A DNA stretch of 64,000 bases, taken from NCBI RefSeq assembly GCF_013376415.1, contig NZ_WYET01000004.1, positions 372,001 to 436,000 of the forward strand, read 5' to 3'. Below, piece after piece: positions 8,312-17,181 of the stretch. This DNA comes from Flagellimonas chongwuensis. GTDB lineage: Bacteria > Bacteroidota > Bacteroidia > Flavobacteriales > Flavobacteriaceae. The notes beneath the pieces are model-generated. The model had not been told where the DNA came from. It searched no databases and worked only from the letters and a program-made list of their open reading frames with translations. The position numbers and the translations under genes are program-made. The first letter of the stretch is position 1. Each line of letters opens with the position of its first letter.

Positions 8312-8773
8312 ATGCAACAAAATATCAACATAAAAAATAAAAGAGCCCGATTCGATTACGAAATTTTGGACACCTATACCGCAGGCATTGTTCTGGGAGG
8401 TACCGAAATAAAATCGCTACGATTGGGCAAGGCTTCCATTTCCCAGAGTTTTTGTGAGTTCAATGACAAAGGGGAACTATTTGTTGTGAACATGCAGATT
8501 GATGAATACAGTCACGCAAGTCACTTTAACCACGCACCCAAAGCCGTTCGTAAACTGTTACTCAACAAACGGGAGTTAAAGAAACTTCAAAAAGAGGTGG
8601 CCACAACCGGACTTACCATTGTTCCGCTCAAAGTTTTTATAAATGATAGAGGTCTCGCCAAAATGAACATCGGTCTGGCAAAGGGTAAAAAATTGTACGA
8701 TAAACGGGAAACCATCAAGGATAGGGACAACAAACGTAACCTATCAAGGATCAAAAAGAGCTTCAACAATTAG
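8312..8773 (+). CDS. smpB: SsrA-binding protein SmpB
   Basis: SmpB (153 residues) binds tmRNA and delivers it to stalled ribosomes for trans-translation. The family core is clear: [20 protein letters not shown] followed by GTEIKSLR, the lysine-rich tail [11 protein letters not shown], and a C-terminal basic helix. I start at the ATG at 8312 because the promoter -7 box occupies 8298-8305; the upstream TTG frame would overlap that box. The gene ends convergently with pcm, overlapping it by 4 nt. The tmRNA gene itself is not in the window. Confidence 0.97.
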   Translation: MQQNINIKNKRARFDYEILDTYTAGIVLGGTEIKSLRLGKASISQSFCEFNDKGELFVVNMQIDEYSHASHFNHAPKAVRKLLLNKRELKKLQKEVATTGLTIVPLKVFINDRGLAKMNIGLAKGKKLYDKRETIKDRDNKRNLSRIKKSFNN

Positions 8774-9411
8774 TTTTTGTCTTCCAACAAGGGCACAAAG
8801 CGGAACGAACCGAATTCTTTTTTCTCAAACTCTTTTTCCGATTTTCTCACGAACAACGTCATAATCTGTTCATCTGTCCCCACGGGAATCACTAGCCTGC
8901 CCCCTACTTTCAATTGAGCCATTAAGGCTCTTGGTACTTCCGGAGCCCCGGCGGTTACAATGATGCCATCAAAAGGTGCCTCTTCCGGCAAGCCTTTATA
9001 TCCGTCTCCAAAAATCATTTTCTTGGGGCGATAATGCATTTTATTAAAGAACAATCGTGTAGTCTTGAAGAGCTCCAACTGGCGTTCTATAGTGTAAACC
9101 TTCGCCTTTAAATGCATTAAAACGGCAGTTTGATACCCACTTCCCGTGCCAATTTCCAAAATTTTGGCGTTCGGCTTCACCTCCAATAATTCTGTTTGAA
9201 AAGCCACGGTATAAGGTTGTGAAATGGTCTGGTCGGCACCAATGGGAAATGCCTTGTCCTGATACGCATGGTCCTCAAAACTACTATCCAAAAACAAGTG
9301 TCTTGGAATCGTTTTTATGGCATCAAGTACCTTTTGGTCCGTAACTCCCTTGGCTGCAACAATCTCGGCCAAGTTCTTGCGCATTCCCCTATGTTTCAGC
9401 GTATCCTTCAT
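8770..9411 (-). CDS. pcm: Protein-L-isoaspartate O-methyltransferase
   Basis: Pcm methylates isoaspartyl residues that form in ageing proteins and so starts their repair, using S-adenosylmethionine. The 213-residue protein has the class I methyltransferase motif [11 protein letters not shown] (near residue 80), the family [12 protein letters not shown] just before it, and GAPEVP later. Length and layout are standard. Its 3' end overlaps the smpB stop by 4 nt in convergent orientation. No clear -7 box is visible upstream. Confidence 0.95.
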   Translation of the reverse strand: MKDTLKHRGMRKNLAEIVAAKGVTDQKVLDAIKTIPRHLFLDSSFEDHAYQDKAFPIGADQTISQPYTVAFQTELLEVKPNAKILEIGTGSGYQTAVLMHLKAKVYTIERQLELFKTTRLFFNKMHYRPKKMIFGDGYKGLPEEAPFDGIIVTAGAPEVPRALMAQLKVGGRLVIPVGTDEQIMTLFVRKSEKEFEKKEFGSFRFVPLLEDKN

Positions 9412-9503
9412 GGTCTCTGGTCTGGTGGCACGAATTTAAAAAGTTCCCTAAAAATATCCCCTTAGTTCCGTTCAAAAATTTATGGAAAATGGCATCATAT
9501 CCG

Positions 9504-9511
9504 TATTTTTG
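9504..9511 (+). promoter_or_regulatory. -7 box (TATTTTTG) of the Gfo/Idh/MocA gene
   Basis: This is an exact TAnnTTTG match placed 16 nt before the ATG at 9527. It lies inside the longer open frame that begins at 9482, which argues for the downstream start. Confidence 0.55.
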
Positions 9512-9526
9512 ACCAAAACAGGTATT

Positions 9527-10492
9527 ATGCTAAAAGTTGGTGTCCTCGGAGCAGGACATTTAGGGAAAATACACCTTAGGCTCTTAAACCAGTCCGATAA
9601 ATATGAACTTGTCGGATTTTATGATCCAGATGAAATCAATGCCAAAAAAGTAGCCGCCGAATTTGGCTACACCCATTTTGACAACATCAATAATTTGATA
9701 GACGCCGTGGACGTTGTCGATATTGTAACACCTACCCTGTCCCATTTTGATTGTGCTAAAAAAGCCATTGAAAAAGGCAGGCATATCTTCATAGAAAAAC
9801 CCATCACCAACACGCTCGAAGAAGCCGAAGAATTGTTGGAACTATCCGAAAAGCATAATGTAAAAGGTCAGGTTGGGCATGTGGAGCGTTTTAACCCTGC
9901 ATTTTTGGCAGTGAAAAACAAAATCGAAAACCCCATGTTCATTGAGACCCACCGATTGGCGGAATTCAATCCGAGGGGAACCGATGTTCCTGTAGTCTTG
10001 GATTTGATGATACACGACATTGATGCCATTTTGAGCGTTGTGCCTTCGGAAGTAGAAAAAATCAATGCTAGCGGGGTATCCGTCATCAGTCAATCACCGG
10101 ATATCGCCAATGCGCGTATACAGTTTAAGAATGGCTGTGTGGCCAACCTTACCTCTAGCAGAATCTCTTTGAAAAACATGCGAAAGTCACGTTTCTTCCA
10201 GCGTGATGCCTATATTTCGGTGGATTTCTTGGAGAAAAAGGTAGAAGTGGTGAAAATGAAGGACGCTCCGGAAAGTCCCGGTGATTTTGATATGATCCTT
10301 CAAAATGCCGAAGGGGAGAAAAAGCAAATCTATTTTGAAAACCCCGAAATAGACGTCAACAATGCTATTTTGGACGAGTTGGAAACGTTTGCCGATGCCA
10401 TCAACAACGATACCACTCCAATCGTAAGTTTGGAACAAGGTACCAACGCCCTACGCGTGGCACTTCAGATAATAGAATCTTTTGATCAATAA
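9527..10492 (+). CDS. Gfo/Idh/MocA family NAD(P)-dependent oxidoreductase
   Basis: The 321-residue protein has an N-terminal Rossmann fold (VGVLGAGHLGKIHLRLL, residues 4-20) and the family EKP motif (HIFIEKPITNT). The C-terminal Gfo/Idh/MocA beta-sheet domain contains the DLMIHDIDAI helix. These enzymes oxidise or reduce sugars, inositols or bilin-type rings. The specific substrate cannot be told here. I choose the ATG at 9527 because it gives the usual short N-terminus before the Rossmann motif and leaves the -7 box at 9504-9511 outside the gene. It is followed 53 nt later by the 3-hydroxyacyl-CoA dehydrogenase gene. Confidence 0.9.
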   Translation: MLKVGVLGAGHLGKIHLRLLNQSDKYELVGFYDPDEINAKKVAAEFGYTHFDNINNLIDAVDVVDIVTPTLSHFDCAKKAIEKGRHIFIEKPITNTLEEAEELLELSEKHNVKGQVGHVERFNPAFLAVKNKIENPMFIETHRLAEFNPRGTDVPVVLDLMIHDIDAILSVVPSEVEKINASGVSVISQSPDIANARIQFKNGCVANLTSSRISLKNMRKSRFFQRDAYISVDFLEKKVEVVKMKDAPESPGDFDMILQNAEGEKKQIYFENPEIDVNNAILDELETFADAINNDTTPIVSLEQGTNALRVALQIIESFDQ

Positions 10493-10545
10493 TCGTTGTC
10501 TTTCTCTAATTTTTTCGAACTGACAACAGTTTTAAATACTATACT

Positions 10546-11433
10546 ATGGAACAAATCACAGTAATCGGTGCTGGAACCATGGGTAACGGAATCGCCCATG
10601 TTTTTGCCCAAAACGGATACAAGGTCAACTTAGTGGATATTTCTCAGGCATCCTTGGACAAAGGAGTTGCTACCATCACCAAGAATTTGGACCGAATGAT
10701 TGCTAAAGAGGTTATCGATGAGGCCAAAAAAGAAGCTACTCTTTCCAATATTACCACTTATACCAATCTCAAAGAAGGTGTTTCTGACGCAGATTTAGTA
10801 GTTGAAGCCGCAACAGAGAACTTGGACATCAAACTCCAAATTTTCAAGGATTTGGATGAAGTTTGTGATGCCAAAACCATTTTAGCGACCAACACCTCCT
10901 CTATTTCCATTACGCAAATCGGTGCTGCCACTAATCGTCCAGAGAAAGTAATTGGAATGCACTTTATGAATCCAGTCCCGATTATGAAGTTGGTAGAAAT
11001 CATTCGTGGATACAGTACCTCTGATGAAGTCACGGAAACCATAATGGAGCTATCCAAAAAATTGGGCAAAACTCCAACGGAAGTAAACGATTATCCCGGT
11101 TTTGTGGCCAATCGCATTTTGATGCCCATGATCAACGAATCCATCGAAACCTTGTACAACGGCGTGGCTGGTGTTGAAGAAATAGACACCGTGATGAAAT
11201 TGGGCATGGCGCACCCCATGGGGCCGCTACAGTTGGCCGATTTTATTGGGCTGGATGTATGCCTTTCCATTTTGAACGTGATGTACGACGGATTCAAAAA
11301 CCCAAAATATGCTCCCTGCCCCCTACTCGTCAACATGGTTATGGCCGGTAAATTGGGGGTAAAATCGGGCGAAGGTTTTTACGATTATTCCGAATCCAGA
11401 AAAGCGGAAAACGTTTCCGCACAATTCAAATAG
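10546..11433 (+). CDS. 3-hydroxybutyryl-CoA / 3-hydroxyacyl-CoA dehydrogenase
   Basis: The protein (295 residues) oxidises the L-3-hydroxyacyl-CoA to the 3-ketoacyl-CoA with NAD+, in fatty acid or butanoate metabolism. The N-terminal NAD fold GAGTMGNGIAHVFAQNGY (residues 6-23) and the HFMNPVPIMKLVE stretch with the catalytic histidine are clear. The C-terminal dimerisation domain contains PGFVANRILMPMINE and GMAHPMGPLQLADFIGLD. Length matches the monofunctional Hbd/PaaH class. The gene is monocistronic as far as seen, and a palindromic repeat follows its stop. Confidence 0.93.
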   Translation: MEQITVIGAGTMGNGIAHVFAQNGYKVNLVDISQASLDKGVATITKNLDRMIAKEVIDEAKKEATLSNITTYTNLKEGVSDADLVVEAATENLDIKLQIFKDLDEVCDAKTILATNTSSISITQIGAATNRPEKVIGMHFMNPVPIMKLVEIIRGYSTSDEVTETIMELSKKLGKTPTEVNDYPGFVANRILMPMINESIETLYNGVAGVEEIDTVMKLGMAHPMGPLQLADFIGLDVCLSILNVMYDGFKNPKYAPCPLLVNMVMAGKLGVKSGEGFYDYSESRKAENVSAQFK

Positions 11434-11451
11434 GGTTCAAAGAACTTGGTT

Positions 11452-11531
11452 GTCGTTCCGACAGAGCGAAGCGATGAGGAATCTCATGATTTTAAATCTA
11501 AAATGAGATTTCTCACTACGTTCGAAATGAC
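11452..11531. repeat. Palindromic interspersed repeat, family 1, copy B
   Basis: About 80 bp that starts GTCGTTCCGACAGAGCGAAG and ends TACGTTCGAAATGAC. The arms GAGGAATCTCAT and ATGAGATTTCTC pair with one mismatch, and the outer ends also pair, so the whole unit folds into one long hairpin. It lies just downstream of the dehydrogenase stop and can act as its transcript end. It is the same family as 5367-5444. Confidence 0.85.
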
Positions 11532-11612
11532 CAAGAATACTAAGTGTTTGGAAATAAAATATCGACAATAAATAATTAGGGAAGTATCCCTACTAACTAG
11601 ATAACAAATTTC

Positions 11613-12848
11613 ATGGCCATTGTAAAGCCTTTTAAGGCCATTCGCCCCACAAAGGACAAAGCTTTTTTTGTGGCTTCAAGATCCTACGAGGAATATTCCA
11701 AAGAGGAGCTTAAAGCGGTATTGCAGTATAACCCGTTCTCTTTTTTGCATATCATCAACCCTGGGTTCAAGTTCGAAAAGAACATCAAGGGCAAGGAACG
11801 GTTTGGATTGGTTCACAATCGGTATTTGGAGTTTTTGGAGGAAAACATCTTTCAAAAAGACGAAGAGCCCAGCTTTTACCTGTATCAAATTGAAAAAGAT
11901 GATTTTAAGAGCTTGGGTTTCTTTTGCGCCTGTAGTGTGGATGATTACAGGAGGAATGTCATCAAAAAACACGAGGACACCATTCAAGATCGTGAAGAGC
12001 TTTTTGCCGACTACCTGCATACCGTTGGCTTTAATGCGGAGCCCGTTTTAATGACCTATGAGGATAATAAAACGGTGGATGAAATCTTTCAGCGTAAAAT
12101 CGAACGGACACCCGAATACGATTTCACCACTACGGACAGAGTGAACCATAAACTTTGGAAAATCTCCTATCCCGAAGGGATTGAGAAACTGGAAAAGGCC
12201 TTTGGAGACCTTAATGCACTCTATATTGCGGATGGACATCACCGTAGTGCATCTTCCAGCTTGTTGGCAGACCTAAAAATGTCAGAAAATGAGAATCACA
12301 CAGGAGAAGAGCCCTATAATTATTTTATGGCTTATTTGATTCCTGAATCACAGATGAAAATCTTCGAGTTCAACCGAATGGTCAAAGATTTGAACGGCTA
12401 TTCGAAAAAGGAGTTTTTGATTCAGTTGGACGAGCATTTCAGAATAGAAAAAAGGGAGGACGGACTTTGCAAACCATCCAAAAAACATGAATTTAGCATG
12501 TATTTGGGCGGAGAGTTCTACACCTTGCACTTCCGACAAACCAACCATGAATTTACGGATGCTTTGAGCAAGTTGGACACCCAAATCCTGTACAAAACCA
12601 TTTTAGAGCCCATTTTGGGCATCACAGACCTGAGGAATGATAAGCGGATTTGCTACGGTTATGGCAAAAATAACCTTATCCAAATGAAGGATTTGGTGGA
12701 TTCGGGAAGCTATGCGGTGGGTTTCAGCCTGGTCCCGACAACAGTTAAAGAAATCAAGGCAATTGCCGACGCTGGTTTGGTAATGCCCCCAAAAAGCACG
12801 TATATTGAGCCTAAGCTCCGTAGCGGGCTGGCTATTTATGAATTATAG
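11613..12848 (+). CDS. DUF1015 family protein
   Basis: The 411-residue protein is a full-length DUF1015 member. It begins with MAIVKPFKAIRP and includes the conserved IADGHHRSASS motif near residue 207. The family is widespread and often linked with serine metabolism or kinase-like function, but no reaction is firmly established that I can rely on. The HH motif could bind a metal. It has no signal peptide. The gene is followed 6 nt later by the YggS gene, so it probably heads or belongs to the same transcript. Confidence 0.88.
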   Translation: MAIVKPFKAIRPTKDKAFFVASRSYEEYSKEELKAVLQYNPFSFLHIINPGFKFEKNIKGKERFGLVHNRYLEFLEENIFQKDEEPSFYLYQIEKDDFKSLGFFCACSVDDYRRNVIKKHEDTIQDREELFADYLHTVGFNAEPVLMTYEDNKTVDEIFQRKIERTPEYDFTTTDRVNHKLWKISYPEGIEKLEKAFGDLNALYIADGHHRSASSSLLADLKMSENENHTGEEPYNYFMAYLIPESQMKIFEFNRMVKDLNGYSKKEFLIQLDEHFRIEKREDGLCKPSKKHEFSMYLGGEFYTLHFRQTNHEFTDALSKLDTQILYKTILEPILGITDLRNDKRICYGYGKNNLIQMKDLVDSGSYAVGFSLVPTTVKEIKAIADAGLVMPPKSTYIEPKLRSGLAIYEL

Positions 12849-12854
12849 AACACT

Positions 12855-13514
12855 ATGTCCATAAAAGATAATCTCAATACAATAAAATCCGAACTCCACG
12901 AGGGAGTTACCTTGGTCGCCGTTTCCAAAACCAAGCCCAACAAGGATATTTTGGAAGCCTACGAAGTGGGGCAACGCATATTTGGGGAAAATAAAGTGCA
13001 GGAGATGGTCCAAAAATGGGAAGACTTGCCCAAAGACATCGAATGGCACATGATTGGCCACGTACAACGGAACAAGGTCAAATACATGGCCGAATTTGTT
13101 TCCTTGATTCACGGGGTGGATAGTCCCCGCCTATTGAAAGAAATCAACAAACAGGCAAAAAAGCACGACCGTGTTATTCCCTGTTTACTTCAAATCCATA
13201 TTGCCGAAGAGGACACCAAATTTGGTCTGGATAAAGCAGAACTGGAGGAACTTATCGAGTCTGATGCATTTAAGACGATGGAGAACATCAAAATTGTAGG
13301 TTTGATGGGCATGGCAACTTTTACAGATGATGAAAGCCAGGTTCGCAGAGAATTTGCCCAACTCAAATCCATGTTCGACGACCTTAAAACAAAACTAAAC
13401 GACATTACCATCCTTTCCATGGGCATGAGTGGCGATTACAGGCTAGCCATTGAGGAAGGTAGCACCATGGTCCGGATTGGAAGCAGTATATTTGGGGCTA
13501 GAAACTATACATAA
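12855..13514 (+). CDS. YggS/PROSC family PLP-homeostasis protein
   Basis: The 219-residue protein folds like the N-terminal barrel of alanine racemase and binds pyridoxal phosphate without known catalysis. It buffers PLP and keeps amino-acid metabolism balanced. The PLP lysine is at K26 (VAVSKTKPN). The phosphate-binding end has LSMGMSGDYRLAIEEGSTMVRIG, the family signature. Length is typical. It starts a run of closely spaced genes on the plus strand (DUF1015 to gluconokinase). Confidence 0.94.
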   Translation: MSIKDNLNTIKSELHEGVTLVAVSKTKPNKDILEAYEVGQRIFGENKVQEMVQKWEDLPKDIEWHMIGHVQRNKVKYMAEFVSLIHGVDSPRLLKEINKQAKKHDRVIPCLLQIHIAEEDTKFGLDKAELEELIESDAFKTMENIKIVGLMGMATFTDDESQVRREFAQLKSMFDDLKTKLNDITILSMGMSGDYRLAIEEGSTMVRIGSSIFGARNYT

Positions 13515-13527
13515 CCAGTAATTTTCC

Positions 13528-14844
13528 ATGTACGCGATACTTGACATTGAAAGCACGGGAGGAAAATACAATGAGGAAGGCATCACCGAAATCGCCATCC
13601 ACAGGTTTGATGGGCATCAGGTGGTAGACAAATTCATCTGTTTAATCAATCCAGAACGGGAAATACAACCCTTTGTAGCCAAACTTACGGGCATTAATAA
13701 TAAAATGTTGCGTTCGGCACCCAAATTTCATGAAGTAGCCAAACGTATTGTGGAAATTACCGAAGGTGCCGTTTTGGTAGCACACAATGCACAATTCGAC
13801 TATAGAATTCTCAGAACGGAGTTTAGACGTTTAGGGTATGATTTTCAACGCAAGACACTTTGTACGGTAGATTTGTCCAAACAATTGATTCCAGAGGCCG
13901 AATCGCATAGTTTAGGAAAATTGGCGCGCTCATTGGGGATTCCCATGAGCGATAGGCACCGTGCCAATGGGGATGCACTGGCGACATTAAAACTCTTTAA
14001 ATTATTATTGGACAAGGACTCGGGCAAGAAAATTATTACCGAAGTCATCCGTGAAGAGACCCATGGAGAACTCTCACCGAACCAGTTAGACATGGTTTTT
14101 AACCTACCTTCGGAAACAGGTGTTTACTACATGCACGACAAAGACGGGGAAATCATCTTTTTGGGCAAGACCAAGAATATCAGAAAGAGGGTGAACCAAC
14201 ATTTTACCAACGTTGGTAAAATTGCACGAAAACTTCAAAAGGAAACGAAGAAAGTAACCTACCAGACCACAGGAAGCGAGCTTATCGCTATTTTAAAGGC
14301 ATATGTGGAACAAAAAAAGAACAAGCCAAGGTATAACCATATTTCCAAAAAGAAACTCTTTACCCATACCATAGATTTTAATCAAAATGGGGGCGACCAT
14401 ATCATTTTAAAGGTTGAAAAGGACCGTACACTTGAATACAAAAAAATGGCCTTTAACGGAATGCAATCTGCTAAAAGTTTCTTGGACAAAATATCAGAAG
14501 AGTTTGAACTTTGTCCATGCTCTTTGGGATTAGGTCCTGAAGAGCCGGAGGAAGCATCAAACTGTAACAACAAAGTGCTTTCTGCTTTTGAAAAGTACAG
14601 TATACAAGAGAAAAATGTGGCCCTGACAGATCAAGGCAGGCAAACGGGAGAACGCAGTTTTATCTTAGTAAAAAATGGTAAGCTTCAGGGTTTTGGCTTT
14701 GTGGAACTCAACCATCAAATCAATAATATTCATATCTTAGAATCCATAATGACCCCAATGCGGAGCGACGAAAATACAACCTTTATCATTGAAACATTTT
14801 TAAGAAAAAACAATAGGTTAAAAACCATACCATTAACATCCTGA
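13528..14844 (+). CDS. DnaQ-like exonuclease fused to a GIY-YIG (UvrC-like) nuclease domain
   Basis: Residues 1-175 of this 438-residue protein form a DEDDh 3'-5' exonuclease like DNA polymerase III epsilon: DIESTG with D6/E8, HNAQFDYRIL, and HRANGDALAT with the last His and Asp. Residues about 196-280 form a GIY-YIG nuclease like UvrC: GVYYM replaces GIY, FLGKT replaces YIG, and the Arg (NIRKRV) and Glu (GSELIAIL) catalytic positions are present. The remaining C-terminus resembles the linker region of UvrC-type Cho proteins and has a cysteine cluster (CPCSLG...CNN). Such fusions occur in several phyla and suggest excision plus trimming in DNA repair. It is co-transcribed with YggS and the channel gene. 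Confidence 0.88.
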   Translation: MYAILDIESTGGKYNEEGITEIAIHRFDGHQVVDKFICLINPEREIQPFVAKLTGINNKMLRSAPKFHEVAKRIVEITEGAVLVAHNAQFDYRILRTEFRRLGYDFQRKTLCTVDLSKQLIPEAESHSLGKLARSLGIPMSDRHRANGDALATLKLFKLLLDKDSGKKIITEVIREETHGELSPNQLDMVFNLPSETGVYYMHDKDGEIIFLGKTKNIRKRVNQHFTNVGKIARKLQKETKKVTYQTTGSELIAILKAYVEQKKNKPRYNHISKKKLFTHTIDFNQNGGDHIILKVEKDRTLEYKKMAFNGMQSAKSFLDKISEEFELCPCSLGLGPEEPEEASNCNNKVLSAFEKYSIQEKNVALTDQGRQTGERSFILVKNGKLQGFGFVELNHQINNIHILESIMTPMRSDENTTFIIETFLRKNNRLKTIPLTS

Positions 14845-14847
14845 TCA

Positions 14848-15696
14848 TTGAAAGAATACAAACCACAAGCCAAATGGAAAAGTAAACTTCATGAAGTGAT
14901 TTATGAAGCGGACACCCCATCGGGCAAGTTTTTTGATATTGTTCTTTTTATCCTGATCATCATCAGTGTTATTTTGGTCATGTTGGAAAGTATCGATGGC
15001 TTTGATGAGCATTACCATAAAACACTGCTTACCCTAGAGTGGATCGTGACCATCTTTTTTACCTTGGAGTACATTGCGAGATTGATCAGTATTAAAAAGC
15101 CATTAAAATATGTGTTTAGCTTTTATGGAATCATTGATTTCTTGTCCACCATTCCCCTCTACCTCTCCTATATTTTAGCAGGATCTCAAGTATTGTTGGC
15201 TGTACGAGCGTTTCGTCTGCTAAGAATTTTTAGGATTTTAAAGCTTGTAAAGTTCATGGGCGAAGCCTCACAACTACAATCTGCTCTAAAAGCAAGTCGA
15301 ACCAAAATTGCGGTTTTCATTTACGTGGTTCTTATCCTTTCCGTAATCCTTGGAACCATAATGTATATAGTTGAAGGGGACGAATCCGGGTTTACCAGTA
15401 TTCCAAAAAGTATTTATTGGACCATTGTTACGCTTACCACGGTAGGTTATGGTGATATTGCTCCACAGAGTAATTTAGGACAGTTCTTGGCAACCGTGAT
15501 CATGATCTTGGGTTATGGAATAATAGCAGTGCCTACAGGTATAGTTACGGCGGAATTTGCAAGGAACAAGCATAGTGAAGTTGAAGACGACAACGGATAT
15601 GTGGTCCATGTTAACACCCAATCCTGTCCCAACTGCTCGGTCGAAGGTCACAGGGATGATGCCACCCATTGTTATAATTGCGGACACCCATTATGA
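14848..15696 (+). CDS. Voltage-gated K+ channel subunit with C-terminal zinc ribbon
   Basis: The 282-residue protein has six membrane segments. The S4 voltage sensor carries regularly spaced arginines (VRAFRLLRIFRILKLVK) and the pore loop has the K+ selectivity filter TVGYGD, so it should tetramerise into a K+ channel in the inner membrane. After S6 a short tail ends in a zinc ribbon with two Cys pairs (SCPNCSVEGHRDDATHCYNCGHPL region). The start is the TTG at 14848, three bases after the previous stop; no earlier or nearby ATG keeps the N-terminal helix KSKLHEVIYEADTPSGKFFD. Its stop overlaps the miaA start (ATGA). Confidence 0.9.
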   Translation: MKEYKPQAKWKSKLHEVIYEADTPSGKFFDIVLFILIIISVILVMLESIDGFDEHYHKTLLTLEWIVTIFFTLEYIARLISIKKPLKYVFSFYGIIDFLSTIPLYLSYILAGSQVLLAVRAFRLLRIFRILKLVKFMGEASQLQSALKASRTKIAVFIYVVLILSVILGTIMYIVEGDESGFTSIPKSIYWTIVTLTTVGYGDIAPQSNLGQFLATVIMILGYGIIAVPTGIVTAEFARNKHSEVEDDNGYVVHVNTQSCPNCSVEGHRDDATHCYNCGHPL

Positions 15697-16616
15697 GCGA
15701 AAAAATATTACTTGCAGTGGTTGGCCCCACGGGCATTGGAAAGACCGCTCTGGGAATCCAACTGGCGAAACACTTCAACACCGAGATTATTTCCGCAGAT
15801 TCCCGACAGTTTTTCAAGGAAATGGAAATTGGAACTGCGGTTCCCTCAAAAGATGAGTTAGAAGCCGTTCCCCATCATTTTATTCAGCATAAAAGTATTT
15901 TTGAGTCTTATTCTGTGGGTGACTTTGAGAAGGAAGCACTTTCCCTGCTGGATGGTTTGTTCCAAAAAAAAGATATGGTGGTTATGGTCGGCGGTAGCGG
16001 TCTATATGTGGACGCTGTTATATCGGGCCTTGATGAATTCCCAGAGGTTGACCCCGAGATACGCTCCAGATTAAACCAACAATTAGAAGATGAAGGCTTA
16101 CAAAGTCTTCAAAAAGAATTAAAACAAAAAGACCCGGACTATTACAAAAGTGTGGACCTGGAAAATCCCCATAGGTTGATAAGGGCCTTGGAAGTCTGCA
16201 TAGCATCCGGCAAACCGTTTTCCTCCTTTCTGGACAAACCAAGGGCAGCAAGGCCATTCAAGTCTTTTTATATAGGGATTGATGCTTCTAGGGAAACCAT
16301 CTACGAACGCATAAATACGCGAGTGGATCTTATGATGGAGGCCGGTCTCTTGAAAGAAGCTGAAAACCTTTATGCAAACAAGGACTTGAACGCATTACAA
16401 ACAGTTGGTTACAAGGAACTTTTTGAATATATTGAGGGTAATTGCACTTTGGAATTTGCCATTTCGGAAATCAAAAAAAATACAAGACGATTTGCAAAAC
16501 GGCAACTGACTTGGCTGCGAAAGAACGAAACCATTTTGTGGGTACCTTATAATGCTGAACCAGAAGAAGTACTTAGAATGGTTACAGACCGACTTAAAAC
16601 CAACCTTTATGCCTAA
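15693..16616 (+). CDS. miaA: tRNA dimethylallyltransferase MiaA
   Basis: MiaA adds a dimethylallyl group to A37 of tRNAs reading UNN codons, the first step to ms2i6A. The 307-residue protein shows the P-loop VVGPTGIGKTALG (residues 9-21), the SADSRQF motif, GGSGLYVDAV, and the C-terminal QTVGYKELFEYIEG and TRRFAKRQLTWLR. All are diagnostic. The ATG at 15693 overlaps the channel stop by 4 nt and is preferred to a frame opening 15 nt upstream. Confidence 0.96.
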   Translation: MSEKILLAVVGPTGIGKTALGIQLAKHFNTEIISADSRQFFKEMEIGTAVPSKDELEAVPHHFIQHKSIFESYSVGDFEKEALSLLDGLFQKKDMVVMVGGSGLYVDAVISGLDEFPEVDPEIRSRLNQQLEDEGLQSLQKELKQKDPDYYKSVDLENPHRLIRALEVCIASGKPFSSFLDKPRAARPFKSFYIGIDASRETIYERINTRVDLMMEAGLLKEAENLYANKDLNALQTVGYKELFEYIEGNCTLEFAISEIKKNTRRFAKRQLTWLRKNETILWVPYNAEPEEVLRMVTDRLKTNLYA

Positions 16617-17106
16617 CGGTAAAACTGTACTAATTGTTATGGGAGTGAGTGGTTCCGGTAAGACCGAAATTGGAAAACGACTTTCCAAAGAGCTCTCAAG
16701 ACCCTTTTTTGATGGTGATGACTTTCACCCTGAAGCGAACGTTAAAAAAATGAGCGCTGGATCTCCGTTGAATGATGAAGACCGGAAAGGATGGTTGGTC
16801 GCCCTAAATAAATTGGCTATAGAACACAAGAACAAAGGTGCAATCATTGCCTGCTCTGCTTTAAGAAAGAACTATAGAAGCCTTCTAAGGGCAGGGATGG
16901 GGAATTGTATGGAATTTGTATATTTAGATGGTTCCTTTGAATTGATAAAGTCGCGATTGGAACAAAGGAAAGGACATTTTATGCCCTTGAACTTGTTGAA
17001 ATCCCAATTTGACACGCTGGAACCTCCTTCCAAGGCGATAACGGTTTCCATAGATGAAACTCCTGCCAAGGTTGTGAAAAGCATCATTAAAAAACTAAAC
17101 GATTAA
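16609..17106 (+). CDS. Gluconokinase (GntK type)
   Basis: The 165-residue protein matches carbohydrate kinases of the GntK/IdnK type, which phosphorylate D-gluconate to 6-phosphogluconate. Evidence: P-loop IVMGVSGSGKTEIGKRL (residues 8-24), FFDGDDFHPEANVKKMSAG, PLNDEDRKGWL, ACSALRKNYR, and GHFMPLNLLKSQFDTLEPP. The start at 16609 lies 8 nt inside the end of miaA; the longer frame from 16552 would only extend back into miaA sequence. It is the last gene of the operon, ahead of a strong terminator. Two GntP-type permeases in the window could supply gluconate but neither is adjacent. Confidence 0.9.
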   Translation: MPNGKTVLIVMGVSGSGKTEIGKRLSKELSRPFFDGDDFHPEANVKKMSAGSPLNDEDRKGWLVALNKLAIEHKNKGAIIACSALRKNYRSLLRAGMGNCMEFVYLDGSFELIKSRLEQRKGHFMPLNLLKSQFDTLEPPSKAITVSIDETPAKVVKSIIKKLND

Positions 17107-17130
17107 AAATCCCCCGAATTTTCGGCAGAA

Positions 17131-17158
17131 AAAAAGCCACCTTTAAAGGTGGCTTTTT
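17131..17158. terminator. Bidirectional terminator between gluconokinase and the response regulator
   Basis: A fully palindromic 28-bp sequence (AAAAAGCCACCTTT and its complement) with A-tract on one side and T-tract on the other. It serves both convergent genes. Confidence 0.9.
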
Positions 17159-17181
17159 TATATGATATGGGATGTGTTGGT

